A DNA stretch of 64,000 bases from Petrolisthes cinctipes (Eukaryota; Arthropoda; Malacostraca; Decapoda; Porcellanidae). The notes beneath the pieces were generated by a model. The model ran no database searches, had not been told where the DNA came from, and worked only from the letters and a program-made list of their open reading frames with translations. The stretch covers positions 28,501-92,500 of the forward strand of contig JAWQEG010004693.1 of the NCBI GenBank assembly GCA_033782935.1. Reading direction: 5' to 3'. The position numbers and the translations under genes are program-made. Below, piece by piece: positions 35,685 through 48,218 of this stretch (its first letter is position 1; every line of letters begins with the position of its first letter).

Positions 35685-36599
35685 TCATAAAATTCTTCCT
35701 ACCAGAAACACTGAGCAAATCTTACGCCTCTGTTTTTCCTCAGCTCTGCGCCCACGGTGTTTTGCACTTTCTGCAAAAAGGAAAATAATTAAATCAGACA
35801 ATCTAGTAGTGCAATTTATTTGTATGATCAAGATGGAAAACCTTTCTGCTCTATTGGTATGGTTATGTTTCCCACCTCCCTACCAAACTAGTCATTTATA
35901 AAAACTGAAAATATTAAGAAATGGTCCCAATCTACCTGCCACCTAACATTAGTATAAACCAACCCTACACAATGTACAATAAAACCAAATAACCTATAAA
36001 GCTTTCATAAAATTGGCCTATCTTACCTGGTTGGTTGTCTTGTCACATTTCAATTGTATGGCTCATATAAACCTTACTTTCAATAAAGATTAGGGGCAGC
36101 CCATATCTATGCACAAGACTTATTTTAACCTGTTAACAAGCACCATCAAGAAATATTTGTCAGCTCCTACTAATTGCAAATGAAAGATGATATTTAGTAA
36201 GTTTAGCACAATAAGTTTTATACCGAAAGTATTGGCAGGAACAGATAAGAGTCCATATTGCCTACCTGAATCATCCTCCTGTTTTGGGAGAAACAGCGAA
36301 GGTACAGCATCAGCCTTCAGTGATCTTGTTGCCTGTGGAGACTTGTTCAGGAGCTTCCTCTTGATGCTGTAATTCTATTTGTAGTCTGCTGCCTTAAAAT
36401 GACTGGAGCAAACTCTGACAGTCTCTGGGTTTAGGTTATCTGCCCGATAGCATGAATTATTCCACTGTTTTAACACTGATTTTGTCCTTGGAAATCGATA
36501 AAAATGGCATTTTTCTTGTTTCTTGCTCCTGTTATTGCTATTGCACCCGTAAACAGCACACCTTGTCATTGTTCTTATAGAGAAAAAAGCTGGAGTCAC
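35685..36599 (-). CDS. Small THAP-domain protein (two exons, one in-frame stop)
   Basis: Exon 1 is 36599-36266 and exon 2 is 35770-35685, with a GTAGGC donor, a TTTTTGCAG acceptor and compatible phase 1. The THAP C2CH finger is clear: MTRCAVYGCNSNNRSKK, CHFYRFPRTKSVLKQW, VRVCSSHF, closing with the AVPSLF form of the AVPTIF box. A TAG at 36375-36373 lies between the fourth zinc ligand region and that box, so this is a pseudogene, an allele or a sequencing error. Exon 2 is basic (SAKHRGRRAEEKQRRK) and short. THAP proteins bind specific DNA. Single copy between B and C; a CRE palindrome lies about 60 bp upstream. A more distal Met (36599) or the Met at MTRC (36569) could be the start. Confidence 0.78.
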
Positions 36600-36657
36600 T
36601 GAGATACAAGCAAAGCCAAGGCAAAACTCCTCTGTGCGTCCGTGTTTGGGTCTCCAG

Positions 36658-36665
36658 TGACGTCA
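36658..36665. promoter_or_regulatory. CRE palindrome TGACGTCA upstream of the THAP gene
   Basis: A perfect 8-bp CREB/ATF site, with a GCATTGTGGG word at 36683-36692. Both are about 60-95 bp above the THAP start on the minus strand. Confidence 0.55.
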
Positions 36666-36737
36666 CGGCTGTATGGCGCAGTGCATTGTGGGTAAAACAA
36701 GTGCTCAGTGAACTATCCTTACTGTCTCTCATCCTTG

Positions 36738-37190
36738 GGGTGCATCACGGTTAGAGATGTTGCTCTCAATAATAGGATCCTTCCAGTAAATGGAGGGCAA
36801 GTTAAAATCTCCAAATATTATGAGCTCTCTTCCAGTACTAAACTGCCGAATAAAGTTAATAAGAGCTAAGTCTTCATCAGGTAAAATAGAAGGAGGGCGA
36901 TAAATAACTAATATAAAAAGATTAAAGCGAGATAAAATAATTGGTAGTGTATTGGGTGGATATGGTACTTCGGTGCATAGTGTAGCATTGTGCGTTTATA
37001 AATAGGATCACCAATCATTACCTCCCCAATCCTAATACTCAACCCACAGTCCCTGACCCAATCCACCCTTATCCTAACCCCCTTCCTAATCCTCCCCTGG
37101 ATCCTTAAATCCCCCTCACAACCCCCCCATATTATGCTGGCCATGAGCGGCCCTCTGTGGAACCCACAACTTGAACTGGAACTCCTCCAA
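36738..37190 (-). mobile_element. Retrotransposon pieces at the C edge
   Basis: Reverse complement of 6325-6776: the truncated CR1/L2-like ORF start (36738-37005), then the 3' tail of the other CR1-like element (37010-37190). Confidence 0.88.
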
Positions 37191-37576
37191 AAGCTTTAAG
37201 GAAAACGTGAAATTTGTTTCAGTTATCCATCCCTAAAGTTATGTCAAAACCAATTAAATTACATATCAAGTTGCCTTTTTATGTATAATAAACTGCTTTA
37301 TGATGTACAGATTTGTCTTCAGAGTTAATACTTGTAGGTGACAGATTTCTACAGATTTTTTGGCCAAGTTTGTCAGATTCTCATCTCATTCATTTGGTCT
37401 GGCAACACTGATAACGACGACGATAATGTAAACAAAGTGAGAAAACTCTCCCTGACACTCTCTCCTTATATTATATTCACTTAGAGAAAGAGAGAGAAGT
37501 AACACACACACACAGACAGGTAAGAAGAGAGAGAGTAAATATCAGTAGGAGAGAGAGAGAGACAGATTTTCAGTAT

Positions 37577-37610
<34 letters not shown>

Positions 37611-37680
37611 ATAATAATAACGGTATACCATAATAACTGTAGGCTACACATACATACATATTATTGAAAGGGTAAATATA
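37191..37680. other. Spacer of arm C with (CT)n
   Basis: Counterpart of 5830-6330, with (CT)n at 37579-37607. No gene. Confidence 0.5.
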
Positions 37681-38720
37681 CAGAAGTACTTCAAACACTA
37701 TATTGTATATTTTAGTATCATTACCCACTATTTTGGACCATTCTAACACACTTTTCATGGTATTATTATACAAGTAGTTCATACACTATAATGTATATTT
37801 TAGTATCATTACCCACTATTTTGGACCATTCTAACACACTTTTCATCTATGGTGTTTCTCTGGGAGATGTCCCGTTTTTGAGATATGCCCCGTTTTACAA
37901 ACATAATTTAGAAATTAACCTAACCTCACCTAACCTAGACCACAGCAAACTACCGGGACCTAACCTGGGCCAACTACCGGGACCTAACTTAGGCAGACTA
38001 CCGGGACCTAACCTGGGCCAACTACCGGGATATAACCGGTGTAAACTATCATGAAGTGACTGGGGCAAATTCCCGAGACCTAGCCGGATGTGGTAACACT
38101 GTGCAATCCTAGCCAAAAACAGATATTCTGTAATACCATTGAAAGAATTACCGTTTTGTAGCAGTGTTGCCAGATCCGTCTAGGTCCCAGTATTTTGCCC
38201 CGGTCATTTCCTGTGCTTTACCATTGTTATTTCCCGGTAGGTTGCCCAGGTTAGGTCCCGGTAGTCTACCCAGGTTAGGTCTTGGTAGTTTGCCCAGGTT
38301 AGGTCCTGGTAGTCTGCCCAGGTTAGATCCCGGTAGTTTGCCCAGGTTAAGTCCCATTGGTCTGCCCAGGTTAGGTCCTGGTAGTTTGCCCAGGTTAGGT
38401 CCTGGTAGTTTGCCCAGGTTAGGTCCCGGTAGTCTTACACGGTCTAGGTTAGGTTAGGTAAGGTCAGGCTAATTTAAAAATGCCCCATTTGAATATGCCC
38501 TATCTTGGAAATGGGGCATTTGCAGAGGAAATGCCATAAAATAAAATAGACTTAGAATGGTCTAAATAAGTGGGTAACGAAGGTAGAAAATAGTCTTAGA
38601 ATGGTCTAAATAAGTGGGTAACGAAGGTAGAAAATAGTCTTAGAATGGTCTAAATAAGTGGGTAATGAAGGTAAAAAAAACATACGCAATGACGGTAATT
38701 CTTTCCATATTTACCAATAA
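37680..38720. mobile_element. MITE dimer, arm C
   Basis: Counterpart of 4893-5860. About ten 24-bp units at 38230-38440, two more than in A; the end block is reiterated three times at 38550-38670. Confidence 0.8.
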
Positions 38721-39299
38721 TAATAATAACTGTAGGCTACACATACATACATATTGTGTCCGTTACTTATGTATACAAATTTTCCAGGCTGTGTGTACAT
38801 GGTAGAGACAACAAGAGTGTAAACAACAACAACACCAAGATGGTATTTATAATTTGTATTATTGTTATAGTAGTATTATTATTAATATTATTATTATTGG
38901 ATAAAGTTTCGGTAAATATTGAGATTAGCTGCGTCCTCGATTTTCACACTTTCTGTCAACCGAAATCGCCCATTTTTTTTCCCTTTTTATTTTGGAGACT
39001 GTTATATTCAGATGAAATATGTAAAAAACATGAATAACACTTGTATAGCTTTACCTTTGTACCGTATGTATTTATTTTGAAATTGGAGCGCGACTTTCCT
39101 AGCGGGTTCCCGACTTCCTGCCTCTGCATACAGTGTTGCCAGATTCATGAATACTTCCATGTTTTAGGCAAAGTTTGTCCACACTTGGGAAATCGTATGA
39201 AGAATGTTTAATAAGTAGCCCAGTTAAGCGGGAAATTCAATAATTTAAAATTGGGATAGATAACTTTTTGATCACCAGACGAAATAACCTGACATACCT

Positions 39300-39470
39300 A
39301 ATCTAACCTAGATTGTTCCTACCTTCGGGACCTAACTTAATGTCCTTTGTGACCTAACTTAATGTCCTTTGGGACCTAACTTAATGTCCTTTGGGACCTA
39401 ACTTAATGTCCTTCGGGACCTAACTTAATGTCCTTTGGGACCTAACTTAGTGTCCTTCGGGACCTTTAAA
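39300..39470 (+). repeat. 22-bp minisatellite, copy C (about 7 units)
   Basis: Same unit as 4186-4290 and 25440-25690. Confidence 0.88.
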
Positions 39471-39829
39471 AATAAAATAGATCCTGTGGATAGGAACTAA
39501 AAGTATCCTGATTGGGTGAGTCGGGCGTATTGTACACAACTGCCTGCTGGATCTTTCGTAATTTTGCCAAGGGGATCTGGTAACACTGTCCGACCGACCT
39601 CAGTTCGTCCCTCTGCAACGGAAATGTCGTATCTTAAAATTAAGATATCTAACAAAGAATACCTTTCACAAGATAATTCCACTGAGTATTGATAAAGGTA
39701 ACTGAACCCTACCTAACCTAACCAGTAGTTCACCAGCGCAGACAATCGCACTATTAGCCGAAATTAGTAAATATCTTTCTTTTCTGTGGCTCTTTTTAAC
39801 AATTACGGTATTCATCTAAACTATTGCCA

Positions 39830-40750
39830 TTATGTAGCAGTGTTGCCAGATCTCGTTAGGTCCCAATATTTTGCCCCGGTCAGGTCCTGGTACTTTACCA
39901 CAGTTAGTTCCCGGTAGTTTGCCCTAGTTAGGTCCCGTTAGTTTGCCTGGGTTAGTTCCCGGTAGTCGGCTGCGGTCTAGGTTAGGTTAGGTAACGTCAG
40001 GTTAATTTAAAAATTGCAGAAGAAATTGCCATTGAATAAAAGTGTCTTAGAATGGTATAAAATAGTGGGTAAAGAAGATAAAAACATCTTTATACCAACC
40101 GGCAATAGAGTAAATATTTACCGAAGTGTCTTAGAATGTTATAAATTAGTGGGTAAAGAAGATAAAAACATTGTAATATAAAATGGCAGTAGAATAGATA
40201 ATTACCATTATTACTGTACAGTTCACACATTATACCATGTTGTGACTGTTACTGTATTTATATTTACATTTCTCACATTATATCTCCCTCCCTCACTTGA
40301 CAAACTCCCCATGACTCCTTTTTATGGTAAAAGTACAGAAATACTCCGTTCACTATATTGTATATTTTAGTATCATTACCCACTATTTTGGACCATTCTA
40401 AGACACTTTTCATGGTATTAGTATAGAAGCTCTTCATTCACTATATTGTATATTTTAGTATCATTACCCACTATTTTGGACCATTCTAAGACACTTTTCA
40501 TCTATGGTGTTTCTCTCGGAGATGTCCCCATTTTCACCCCCAATACAAACATGGGGGATCCGTGGGAATGCACATCGACTCTTTCCCACAAATGCCAGAT
40601 CTCCAAGATAAGATATATTTATATGGTTAATTTGGAAATTAGTCTGACCTAACCTAACCTAGACCACAACAGAGTGCCGGGACCTAACCTAGGCAAACTA
40701 CTGGGATATAACCGGTGTAAACTATCAAAAAGTGACCGGGGCAAATTGAA
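39830..40750. repeat. MITE-derived cluster, arm C
   Basis: Counterpart of 2826-3832; the tandem subterminal block is reduced to about two copies. Confidence 0.65.
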
Positions 40751-41190
40751 ACACTGAAAAAAAATACCATAGATGAAAAGTGTCTTATGCGAGGTTCACA
40801 CCAGTCCGTTTGGCCGGATACCTCTCCGATCGTCACTTGAACAGTGAACAGCCCCGAACAAAGAAAAATCGGAGGAAGTAGACTGGACAGATCTGGCAGT
40901 CCGGCACAGTATTTCACGAAAGAAACAATAATTCGTAGTGTAACTTATAGTTCACAGATTTTATTAAGGAAATTATATGGTCATTACACTTTATGTTAAG
41001 CATAAAGTGTTACACTTTATACTTTATGTTACACTTTATGTTAAGCATATATATAGATATTTCATTATAACAAGAACTTAAGAGCTCCTTTGACAACCAC
41101 CAAGATTGACCATAACAAAGCAGGTTCAACGTCACCAATCACCATCACTTCATTCACTTGTACTTTGTATTTCAAGACTCAAATGACCTT

Positions 41191-42016
41191 TGTCACGAAC
41201 CTGCAATCAACTCGACAACCAGGAGTCAGCTGTTTCCCATAAACTACCTAGTTTGCACCACAGTTGGACATCCCCACAAACTGGTTCTAACTGACCGTAA
41301 CCAACCCGCCAAGCTGTGCGCCCTTCTTGCCCTAACCTACCAAGTTGCGCAGATGTGAGGGCCGTATCAACCAATCAGAGACTCTCTTACATTCTTTCAA
41401 CCAATGGCAGACTCGATTACATTCTCTCAACCTATCAGGGGCTTGCTGGTCTTCAGATCAACCTATCAGCAGTCGATGGGGATGTATATAAGCTCTTCCC
41501 TCGACTGACCAAATTAGTGAATGCTCAGGCTTCACTCCGTCACTTTCATACCATCTTGGTTCAACTCTTGTTATATTTTATATGTAGTGAAGACATAGAC
41601 TCTCACTCCATTGCATACCATCTCTGTTCTGCTCAAAGAACTCTGTCACGCTCTATTCAGCTCTGTATTATTGTACTCTATTTTGTTTAACTTTGATCAA
41701 GTTGTGTTCTATTATTTGGTGTGCTAATTGGTGTCTGTTAACGTTAACATCATTCATATTACTGTTTTGTTTAATTGTAAATATTGTACTTATTTGGTGA
41801 TGGTAATAATATACATGTTAAAATCATTAGTCATTTGTTTACATTACTGTTTCTGGGCAAATATCCATTGAGGGAGTGGAGTGAAGTTCCCGTTTCATTT
41901 CATTAGTTGTAACTCCACTGACTACAGTAACATATCTACCAGGAGTTATAACTCAAGCTGTTCACAATGCCTAATCTTCCCCTAGACATAAACGAGCCAA
42001 AACTAGGGTTGTAACA
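41191..42016 (+). mobile_element. Solo LTR (Gypsy-like), copy C
   Basis: TGTCACGAACC ... GGGTTGTAACA, 826 bp, between CCTT (41187-41190) and CCTT (42017-42020). CCAATCAGAG, CCAATGGCAG and a TATATAAG box at 41485-41492 mark its promoter. Confidence 0.85.
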
Positions 42017-42150
42017 CCTTCTATACATACAAAGAGGTAGGAGGATAGATTGGAGGCATAATTAAGGGAAAAATACACTTTGGATACATTGCAGTGCCTT
42101 GATTCCTCCAAAGTATTCTGCCAAGAAATAGGACCTGGTGAACAAAATTA

Positions 42151-42542
42151 GGTAAATATTTAAAGAATTGCAGTTATCGCGTACGGTTTTCCTACCTTCA
42201 TTACCCACTTATTTACACTATTCTAAGACTATTTTCTTCTATGGCATTTCCTCTGCAAATTCCCCATTTTCAGTGTTCAAATTGGGCATTTTTAAATTAG
42301 CCTGACCTTACCTAACCTAACCTAGACCACAGCAGAATACCGGGACCTAACCTGGGCAAGCTACTGGGACCTAACCTGGGCAAGCTACCTGGACCTTACC
42401 TGGGCAAGCTACCTGGACCTTACCTGGGCAAACTACCGGGAAAAAACCGTAGTAAAGTACAGGAAATTACCGGAACAAAATACTGGGACCTAGCCAGATC
42501 TGGCAACACTACTACAATACAGCAATTCTTTCAATAAATACC
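42151..42542 (+). mobile_element. GGTAAATATT-family MITE, copy C, perfect 8-bp duplication
   Basis: CAAAATTA at 42143-42150 and 42543-42550 flank GGTAAATATTTAAAGAATTG ... TTCAATAAATACC. Four 24-bp-type units inside. Confidence 0.93.
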
Positions 42543-42916
42543 CAAAATTAATGGTGTCCTGTTGCTTGGAATAGATGGATTGGTATTAGGCACCACAACA
42601 GCAAGGTCATATGGCACCTTGCTTGGAATAGTTTGGAGGAATCAGTTGTTCCAGATTTACCAACACTGTACTTCCCCCTTAAGGACCCTGATTCCTCCTG
42701 ACTATGCCATGAAACAATATCCTTCAATATAGATATGTGTGTGTTTTGTGGAAATATTCCCTGTAGGGAGGTATTGTCTATATTGATGTGGGCAATACTT
42801 TAAAGGTTTTGGCACCCCTTCGGTCCCAGCCACTAGCTTTCAGTTCTTTAACTGTCCCTCTTTTTTTCTATTACCTTCCTGGTTGCTGTTAAACTATATT
42901 GTTATATTTGTTTCAG

Positions 42917-44241
42917 ATAAGACCAGTAAGAGTGTGATAACCCTGACACCAGTAGCAGTGTGGTTGGCAGCCCTGACACCAGTAGCAGTGTGGTTGGCAG
43001 CCCTGACACCAGTAGCAGTGTGGTTGGCAGCCCTGATACCAGTACTAACCAAGTGGTCATATTGGTGGCAGAATAAAACTGTGTTAGTGATGGAGGTGGA
43101 AGGAAGTGACACCATCAATGTTGTCAGAAAAGAGAAGTGTAACAAGTTGGTCTGTCAACAATGTGGTCAAAAGTTTAGTAGGAAATGGAATCTCACTCGC
43201 CATTTGTTGACTCATACTGGAAAGAAAATGTCTATGTGTGATGAGTGTGGTAAAAAGTTTAGTTGGAAATCTGACCTTAAGAAACACAGCATTGTTCACA
43301 CAGGAGAGAGGAACTTTGAATGTGAAGAATGTGGTAAAAAGTTTGTGAGAAAAGATAATTTAAAGCAGCACATACTTATACACACAGGAGAGAGGAAGTT
43401 TGAATGTGAAGTATGTGGTAAAAAATGTGTGACAAAAGGTAATCTAAAGCAGCACATACTTATACACACAGGAGTCAAGAACTTTGAATGTAATGAATGT
43501 GGTAAAAAGTTTATGACAAAAAGTGATCTAAAGATGCACATACTTATACATACAGGAGCGAGGAAGTTTGAATGTGAAGTATGTGGTAAAAAATGTGTGA
43601 CAAAAGGTAATCTAAAGAATCACATACTTATACACACAGAAAAAAGAGTCAAGAACTTTGAATGTAATGAATGTGGTAAAAAGTTTGTGACAAAAAGTAT
43701 TCTAAAGCAGCACATACTTATACATACAGGAGTGAAGAACTTTGAATGTAATGAATGTGGTAAAAAGTTTATGACAAAAAGTGATCTAAAGAAGCACATA
43801 CTTATACACACAGGAGTGAAGAACTTTGAATGTAATGAATGTGGTAAAAAGTTTATGACAAAAAGTTATCTAAAGGAGCACATACTTATACACATAGGAG
43901 AGAGGAACTTTGAATGTAATGAATGTGGTAAAAAGTTTGTGACGAAAGGTATTCTAAAGGAGCACATACTTATACACACAGGAGTGAAGGACTTTGAATG
44001 TGAAGAATGTGGTAAAATGTTTGTGAGAAAGAGAGTTCTAAAGCAGCACATACGTATACACACAGGAGTGAAGAACTTTGAATGTAATGAATGTGGTAAA
44101 AAGTTTGTGACAAAAAGTGATCTAAAGAAGCACATACTTAGACACACAGGAGTGAAAGACTTTGAATGTAATGAATGTGGTAAAAAGTTTGTGACAAAAA
44201 GTGATCTAAAGAAGCACATACTTATACACACAGGAGTTTAG
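42917..44241 (+). CDS. C2H2 zinc-finger protein, copy C, 13 fingers
   Basis: The acceptor is TTTGTTTCAG (42907-42916). Three TPVAVWLAAL repeats, then MEVEGSDTINVV (ATG 43090), then 13 uninterrupted C2H2 fingers at a 28-residue period (one with a longer linker, HTEKRVKNF). The stop at 44239 is supplied by a foreign insert, so the original end (three to four more fingers, 44586-45399) is cut off. Fingers are nearly identical in framework ([19 protein letters not shown]) but vary at the DNA-contacting positions before the His pair. Several fingers show CGKKC for CGKKF. Likely a nuclear DNA-binding protein; partners unknown. The start is uncertain: an upstream exon or Met 43090. Confidence 0.85.
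42946..43035 (+). repeat. 30-bp coding minisatellite, copy C (3 units)
   Basis: Same unit as 28391-28540, three copies, in frame. Confidence 0.95.
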
Positions 44242-44570
44242 AGAGGGGGAGGCTGAAGACACCAGCCAAACAGGGCAGTACTCCTAGGGTAGACGCTGGA
44301 CTGGTGATAGGGAGGGTTGGAACTCCCGTTTCACCTGTCTGTCCACCTTTGCTGATTTCTTTTTCGTGTTTCACATACACTGAGAGTAGTCCAACATACT
44401 CCCAAAGACATCACTCTCTCTCTATTTACACAATATATACAAACACGCTACACACCACACCCTTTTTCTTAATTAGAGAGCCCTTGGATACTCTGTGATC
44501 AACGGTTAGGATGCAACTATAGACCCCTGGTTTGGGGTCCATTGCTCCAAGATAACCTGAGAATAAGACA
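44238..44570 (+). mobile_element. Foreign insert ending the zinc-finger ORF, copy C
   Basis: Single copy of the sequence present twice in B. Starts TAGAGAGGGGGAGGCTGAAG and ends near CCATTGCTCCAAGATAACCT, with an A-rich run at 44576-44586. Its class is unidentified. Confidence 0.7.
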
Positions 44571-44585
44571 ATTGACAAAAAAAAA

Positions 44586-44818
44586 AGAGTGAAGGATTTT
44601 GAATGTGAAGTATGTGGTAAAAAATGTGTTACAAAAAGTAATCTAAAGCAGCACATACTTATACACATAGGAGAGAGGAACTTTGAATGTAATGAATGTG
44701 GTAAAAGGTTTATTCAGAAGTCTCACCTTAATGTACATATCAAAGTTCATCAGGAGTAAAAGATTTTGAATGTAATGAATGTAGTAAAAGGTTTAGTAGG
44801 AAATCTCACCTTAATGTA
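44586..44818 (+). pseudogene. Zinc-finger remnants, copy C tail
   Basis: Two fingers (CEVCGKKCVTKSNLKQHI, CNECGKRFIQKSHLNVHI) to a stop at 44757-44759, then a shifted finger cut by the MITE. The stranded final finger is at 45313-45399. Confidence 0.75.
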
Positions 44819-45293
44819 CAGTCGGCAAAAAAAGTTTCGTTACCACCCCATGTTAATTTTAACATGGGTAAGCACGGTAGGGTTGGTACTCCTCCGACAT
44901 GCAGCTGTGACTCGTGTCAGCCGGGACATGCTGGACGGGAATCGTCATTGCCCCGGCAGTGTCAATGTTTTTATATCAAAAGTTTAGCTGATTTAAAATT
45001 AAATTTTGAGTGTTGAAGAACTCTTACTAATTAACTATTCATTATTAAACATAAGGAAATGCGTTTGAGTATTTTAGAACAAGAATAACCATGAAATACA
45101 CAGAAAAAATAGCGCTGGCTGAAAGAACGTCATTCCTACTTGGCTGCCCATGACACACTGATGGGCAGTGGCCCGGGGCACGCACTTATTATGGAGGCCG
45201 GAGGGTGGCGAAGGTACGATACTCACCAGTCAGGCGTACCAGCTTTACATCACACTGTTTTAGGGATGGTAACAAAACTTTTTTTGCCGACTG
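44819..45293. mobile_element. CAGTCGGC-type MITE, copy C (475 bp)
   Basis: TA at 44817-44818 and 45294-45295; inverted ends CAGTCGGCAAAAAAAGTTTC. Orthologous to 30294-30766, so the insertion predates the B/C duplication. Confidence 0.93.
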
Positions 45294-45417
45294 TACATAT
45301 CAAAGTTCATCAGGAGTAAAGGATTTTGAATGTAATGAATGTGGTAAAAAGTTTTCTGACCAATCCCAACTCACGTTACACAAAACTGTTCACACATGAA
45401 ATAAAACTTTGATTGTA

Positions 45418-46483
45418 AGCGATGGCAAACAATGATTGCTCCCCTCTCCCCTAAGCATGATAGGAAAAAAATGAAAATATCAAAAGGTAGCACATTATAT
45501 TGTAGGTCTATGCTGACGAGCTTAGTATTCAGTTTTCCCTCCATTGGCGTCATGAACAGCTTGAAGACGAGCAGGGTAGGAAGACAAAAGTGACTCAAAA
45601 AGCTCCATGTTGAACTCCATTCCCCGAAGCATAGCATTGATGTGCTCCTCCATCTTGTTATGACTATATTGAGTTGATGGAGGTTCAGACAACATCCTTT
45701 TATCAACCTCGTCCTTCAACATGGATCCAACATTATCACAGAACAGGAGAATTACTGGGCCACTCTTCATTACCAAAGAAGTCAATGTTGTTGTCCTTCA
45801 GAAGGTTCTGGTTGGGTTCAAAGCATTTTTACATATGGTGCTTTGTTGAGCAGAAAGGTAACCTGAGTGACATCTACAACATTTTGAGTCTTGAAGAAAG
45901 GGAATAACAAGCTTTGTCATGATCTTCTCCCAAAAATAATCTCCATCCCAACATTGCCCCTGAGGCTTTATCACCCACATCATCCGCCGTGCAATGAAGA
46001 ACACCAACACATTCACCACTTTTGATCAATTCACCATAACAGCAGGATCACTCAATGACAATGTTTTTTTACTCCTGAGACAAAACTTACAACCTACAAT
46101 CCACAAACTTAGCTTCACTATCATCCAGACTCTTGTTCCAATTATGATTGACAAAGTCTTTGGACCCTCTGAGCCATAGAGCAAAACACAACTAAGATAT
46201 AAAGGAGGCACCGGTGTCACAGACTTGGACCCTCTGAGCCGTAGAGCAAAACACAACTAAGATATAAAGGAGGCACCGGTGTCACAGGCCTCACAAAACA
46301 TAACTGCTCGGATGCGGTTGATAAATCTCTTCTTTTCACTGTCATTTAACACAGCAGCACACATTTTGATACCAGCAATGAAGAATTGAATATACTTTCA
46401 GACGATATCACCATCATATTTCTAGCTAATACATTATTTGCCCAGCAGGGGGGTGGGGGAGGCTATCATTGTTTGCCACCCTT
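45418..46483 (-). mobile_element. Tc1/mariner-like transposon relic, copy C
   Basis: Same element as 30891-31894, with TA flanks (45416-45417, 46484-46485). A 65-bp tandem duplication (about 46162-46290) is unique to this copy. Confidence 0.82.
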
Positions 46484-46586
46484 TAATAAATGGAAAAAAA
46501 TAATAGTAAATGAGTTGTTAAAAAAACACAAATGATCACACACACAACACAAAGATAACAGTTATGTTTGGTGACAAGTTGGTGAC

Positions 46587-46830
46587 TTAATATTAAATGT
46601 ATTATTGGAACTGAAGTATGATATAATATAATATAATGTGGCCTTGATATATGTTAAAATAACAACTGCTGTTTGTAGTGACAGGTTGGTGTCTTAATAT
46701 TAAATGTATTATTGGAACTGAAGTATGATATAGATATAATGTGGCCTTGATATCTGGTAAAATAACAACTGCTGTTTGTAGTGACAGGTTGGTGTCTTAT
46801 GGGACCCTGGGATGTAGTCTGAAAATTGGA
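46587..46830 (+). repeat. 107-bp tandem repeat, copy C
   Basis: Counterpart of 32001-32260. Confidence 0.8.
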
Positions 46831-47349
46831 GGTAAATGAGTCCTTCAATTACTGCTATGAAACACCACCTACATGGAAGGAGTTTGTTTTTTGGTGTACT
46901 CAGGAGGAATCAAAAGCCACTAATTCTCATATACAGTCACAGGGTCCATAATATTAAATGTATAGTATATGTAGAACTGAAGCCTACAGGTAGTACAGTA
47001 CTACTATGATATAATATAATATAATATGGCTTGCAATAACTGCAGATATGTTGAAAAAGTGTGTGTGTGTAGACGTAGTAGTGTTTGTGGAGTGGATGTC
47101 GCTGATATTGTAAACCCTGGATATACAATAAATAAATACTTGTGTTCACCACTGTCTTCATTTTACACTCAGTTCCTCATTGATGACCACCAAATGTATG
47201 TGTGTTTCCAGCCTTCTGTTCTTCATTACAATTCTCAACCGGTGGTAAAAGGATGGTGTGTGTGTTCCCAGGCTTGTGTTACTCATTTCCATACACACTA
47301 ATTGATTACTGACCCTGTGTTACAAGGAGAGTGTCTGTGTATTCCCAGA

Positions 47350-48160
47350 GTTGTATTACTCATTACCATTGCCTTGGAGGCAGGGAGAGGTGCAAGAGGA
47401 CTGAAGTAGAGCCATAATTGTGACTCTGTATAAGGAATGGGATGGGCAGTAGGGATGAGTATGGGAGGACCAACTGGGATGAAGTGTGAGATAACTCGAG
47501 AGGATGGAGGAAGTAAAGTAGTTTAAGTACCTGGGTATAGTTCTATGTAAACATGGAAGTATTGATGGAGAAATTAGGGAGAGAGCAATGAGGGGTAGAC
47601 AGGTCATAGGGTCACTGGGGAGGATTATGAAGGGTAGAAGTGTGAGTATGGATGTGTAAAGGGGACTACGAAATAGTATAATCCTGCCACCACTAACATA
47701 TGTGTCAGAGACATGGACTTGGAGTAGGGCTCATCAGTCTAGAATAGGTGCAGTGGAAATGAGTTAGTTGAGAGGAGCATGTGGACTTACTAGGTGGAAT
47801 GGAGAAAGTAATGAGAGTGTGTATGAGAGATGTTGTATGAGTGAGAAGGCAATTGGTATTGAGTGAGGAGTGGTTGAGAGAGTGAAGCGTAATACATTGA
47901 GGTGGTTTTGAAATGTAGAGAGAATGCAAGGTGTGAAGTTTGTAAAGGTGTATGGAAGTGAAGTTGTGGGACCTGGTGTGAGAGGCAGACCACCGGTTAG
48001 ATGGCAGAACAGAGTGGAAGAGTATGTAAAGGAGAGTAACATGAGGGACAGAGGGAGAATGGACCAAGTAAGGAGGGAGTGTTGGAACAGAGAAAACTGG
48101 AGACACTTCTGTGGCCACCCCCTTGGGCCTTAAAGCTATAGATAGATAGATAGATAGTGT
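47350..48160 (+). pseudogene. RTE-like retrotransposon relic, copy C, internally deleted
   Basis: Collinear with 32790-34400 but lacking about 820 bp, including the catalytic box and (TA)n; the join is at about 47465 (GAGTATGGGAGGACCAACTG). Ends with GRPPVRWQNRVEEYVKE coding and a (GATA)n tail. Confidence 0.8.
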
Positions 48161-48218
48161 CATTCCTAAACAAGTTGAACTGGGGTATGGCTATGTTGCT
48201 GTTACTTACTTGTTACTA

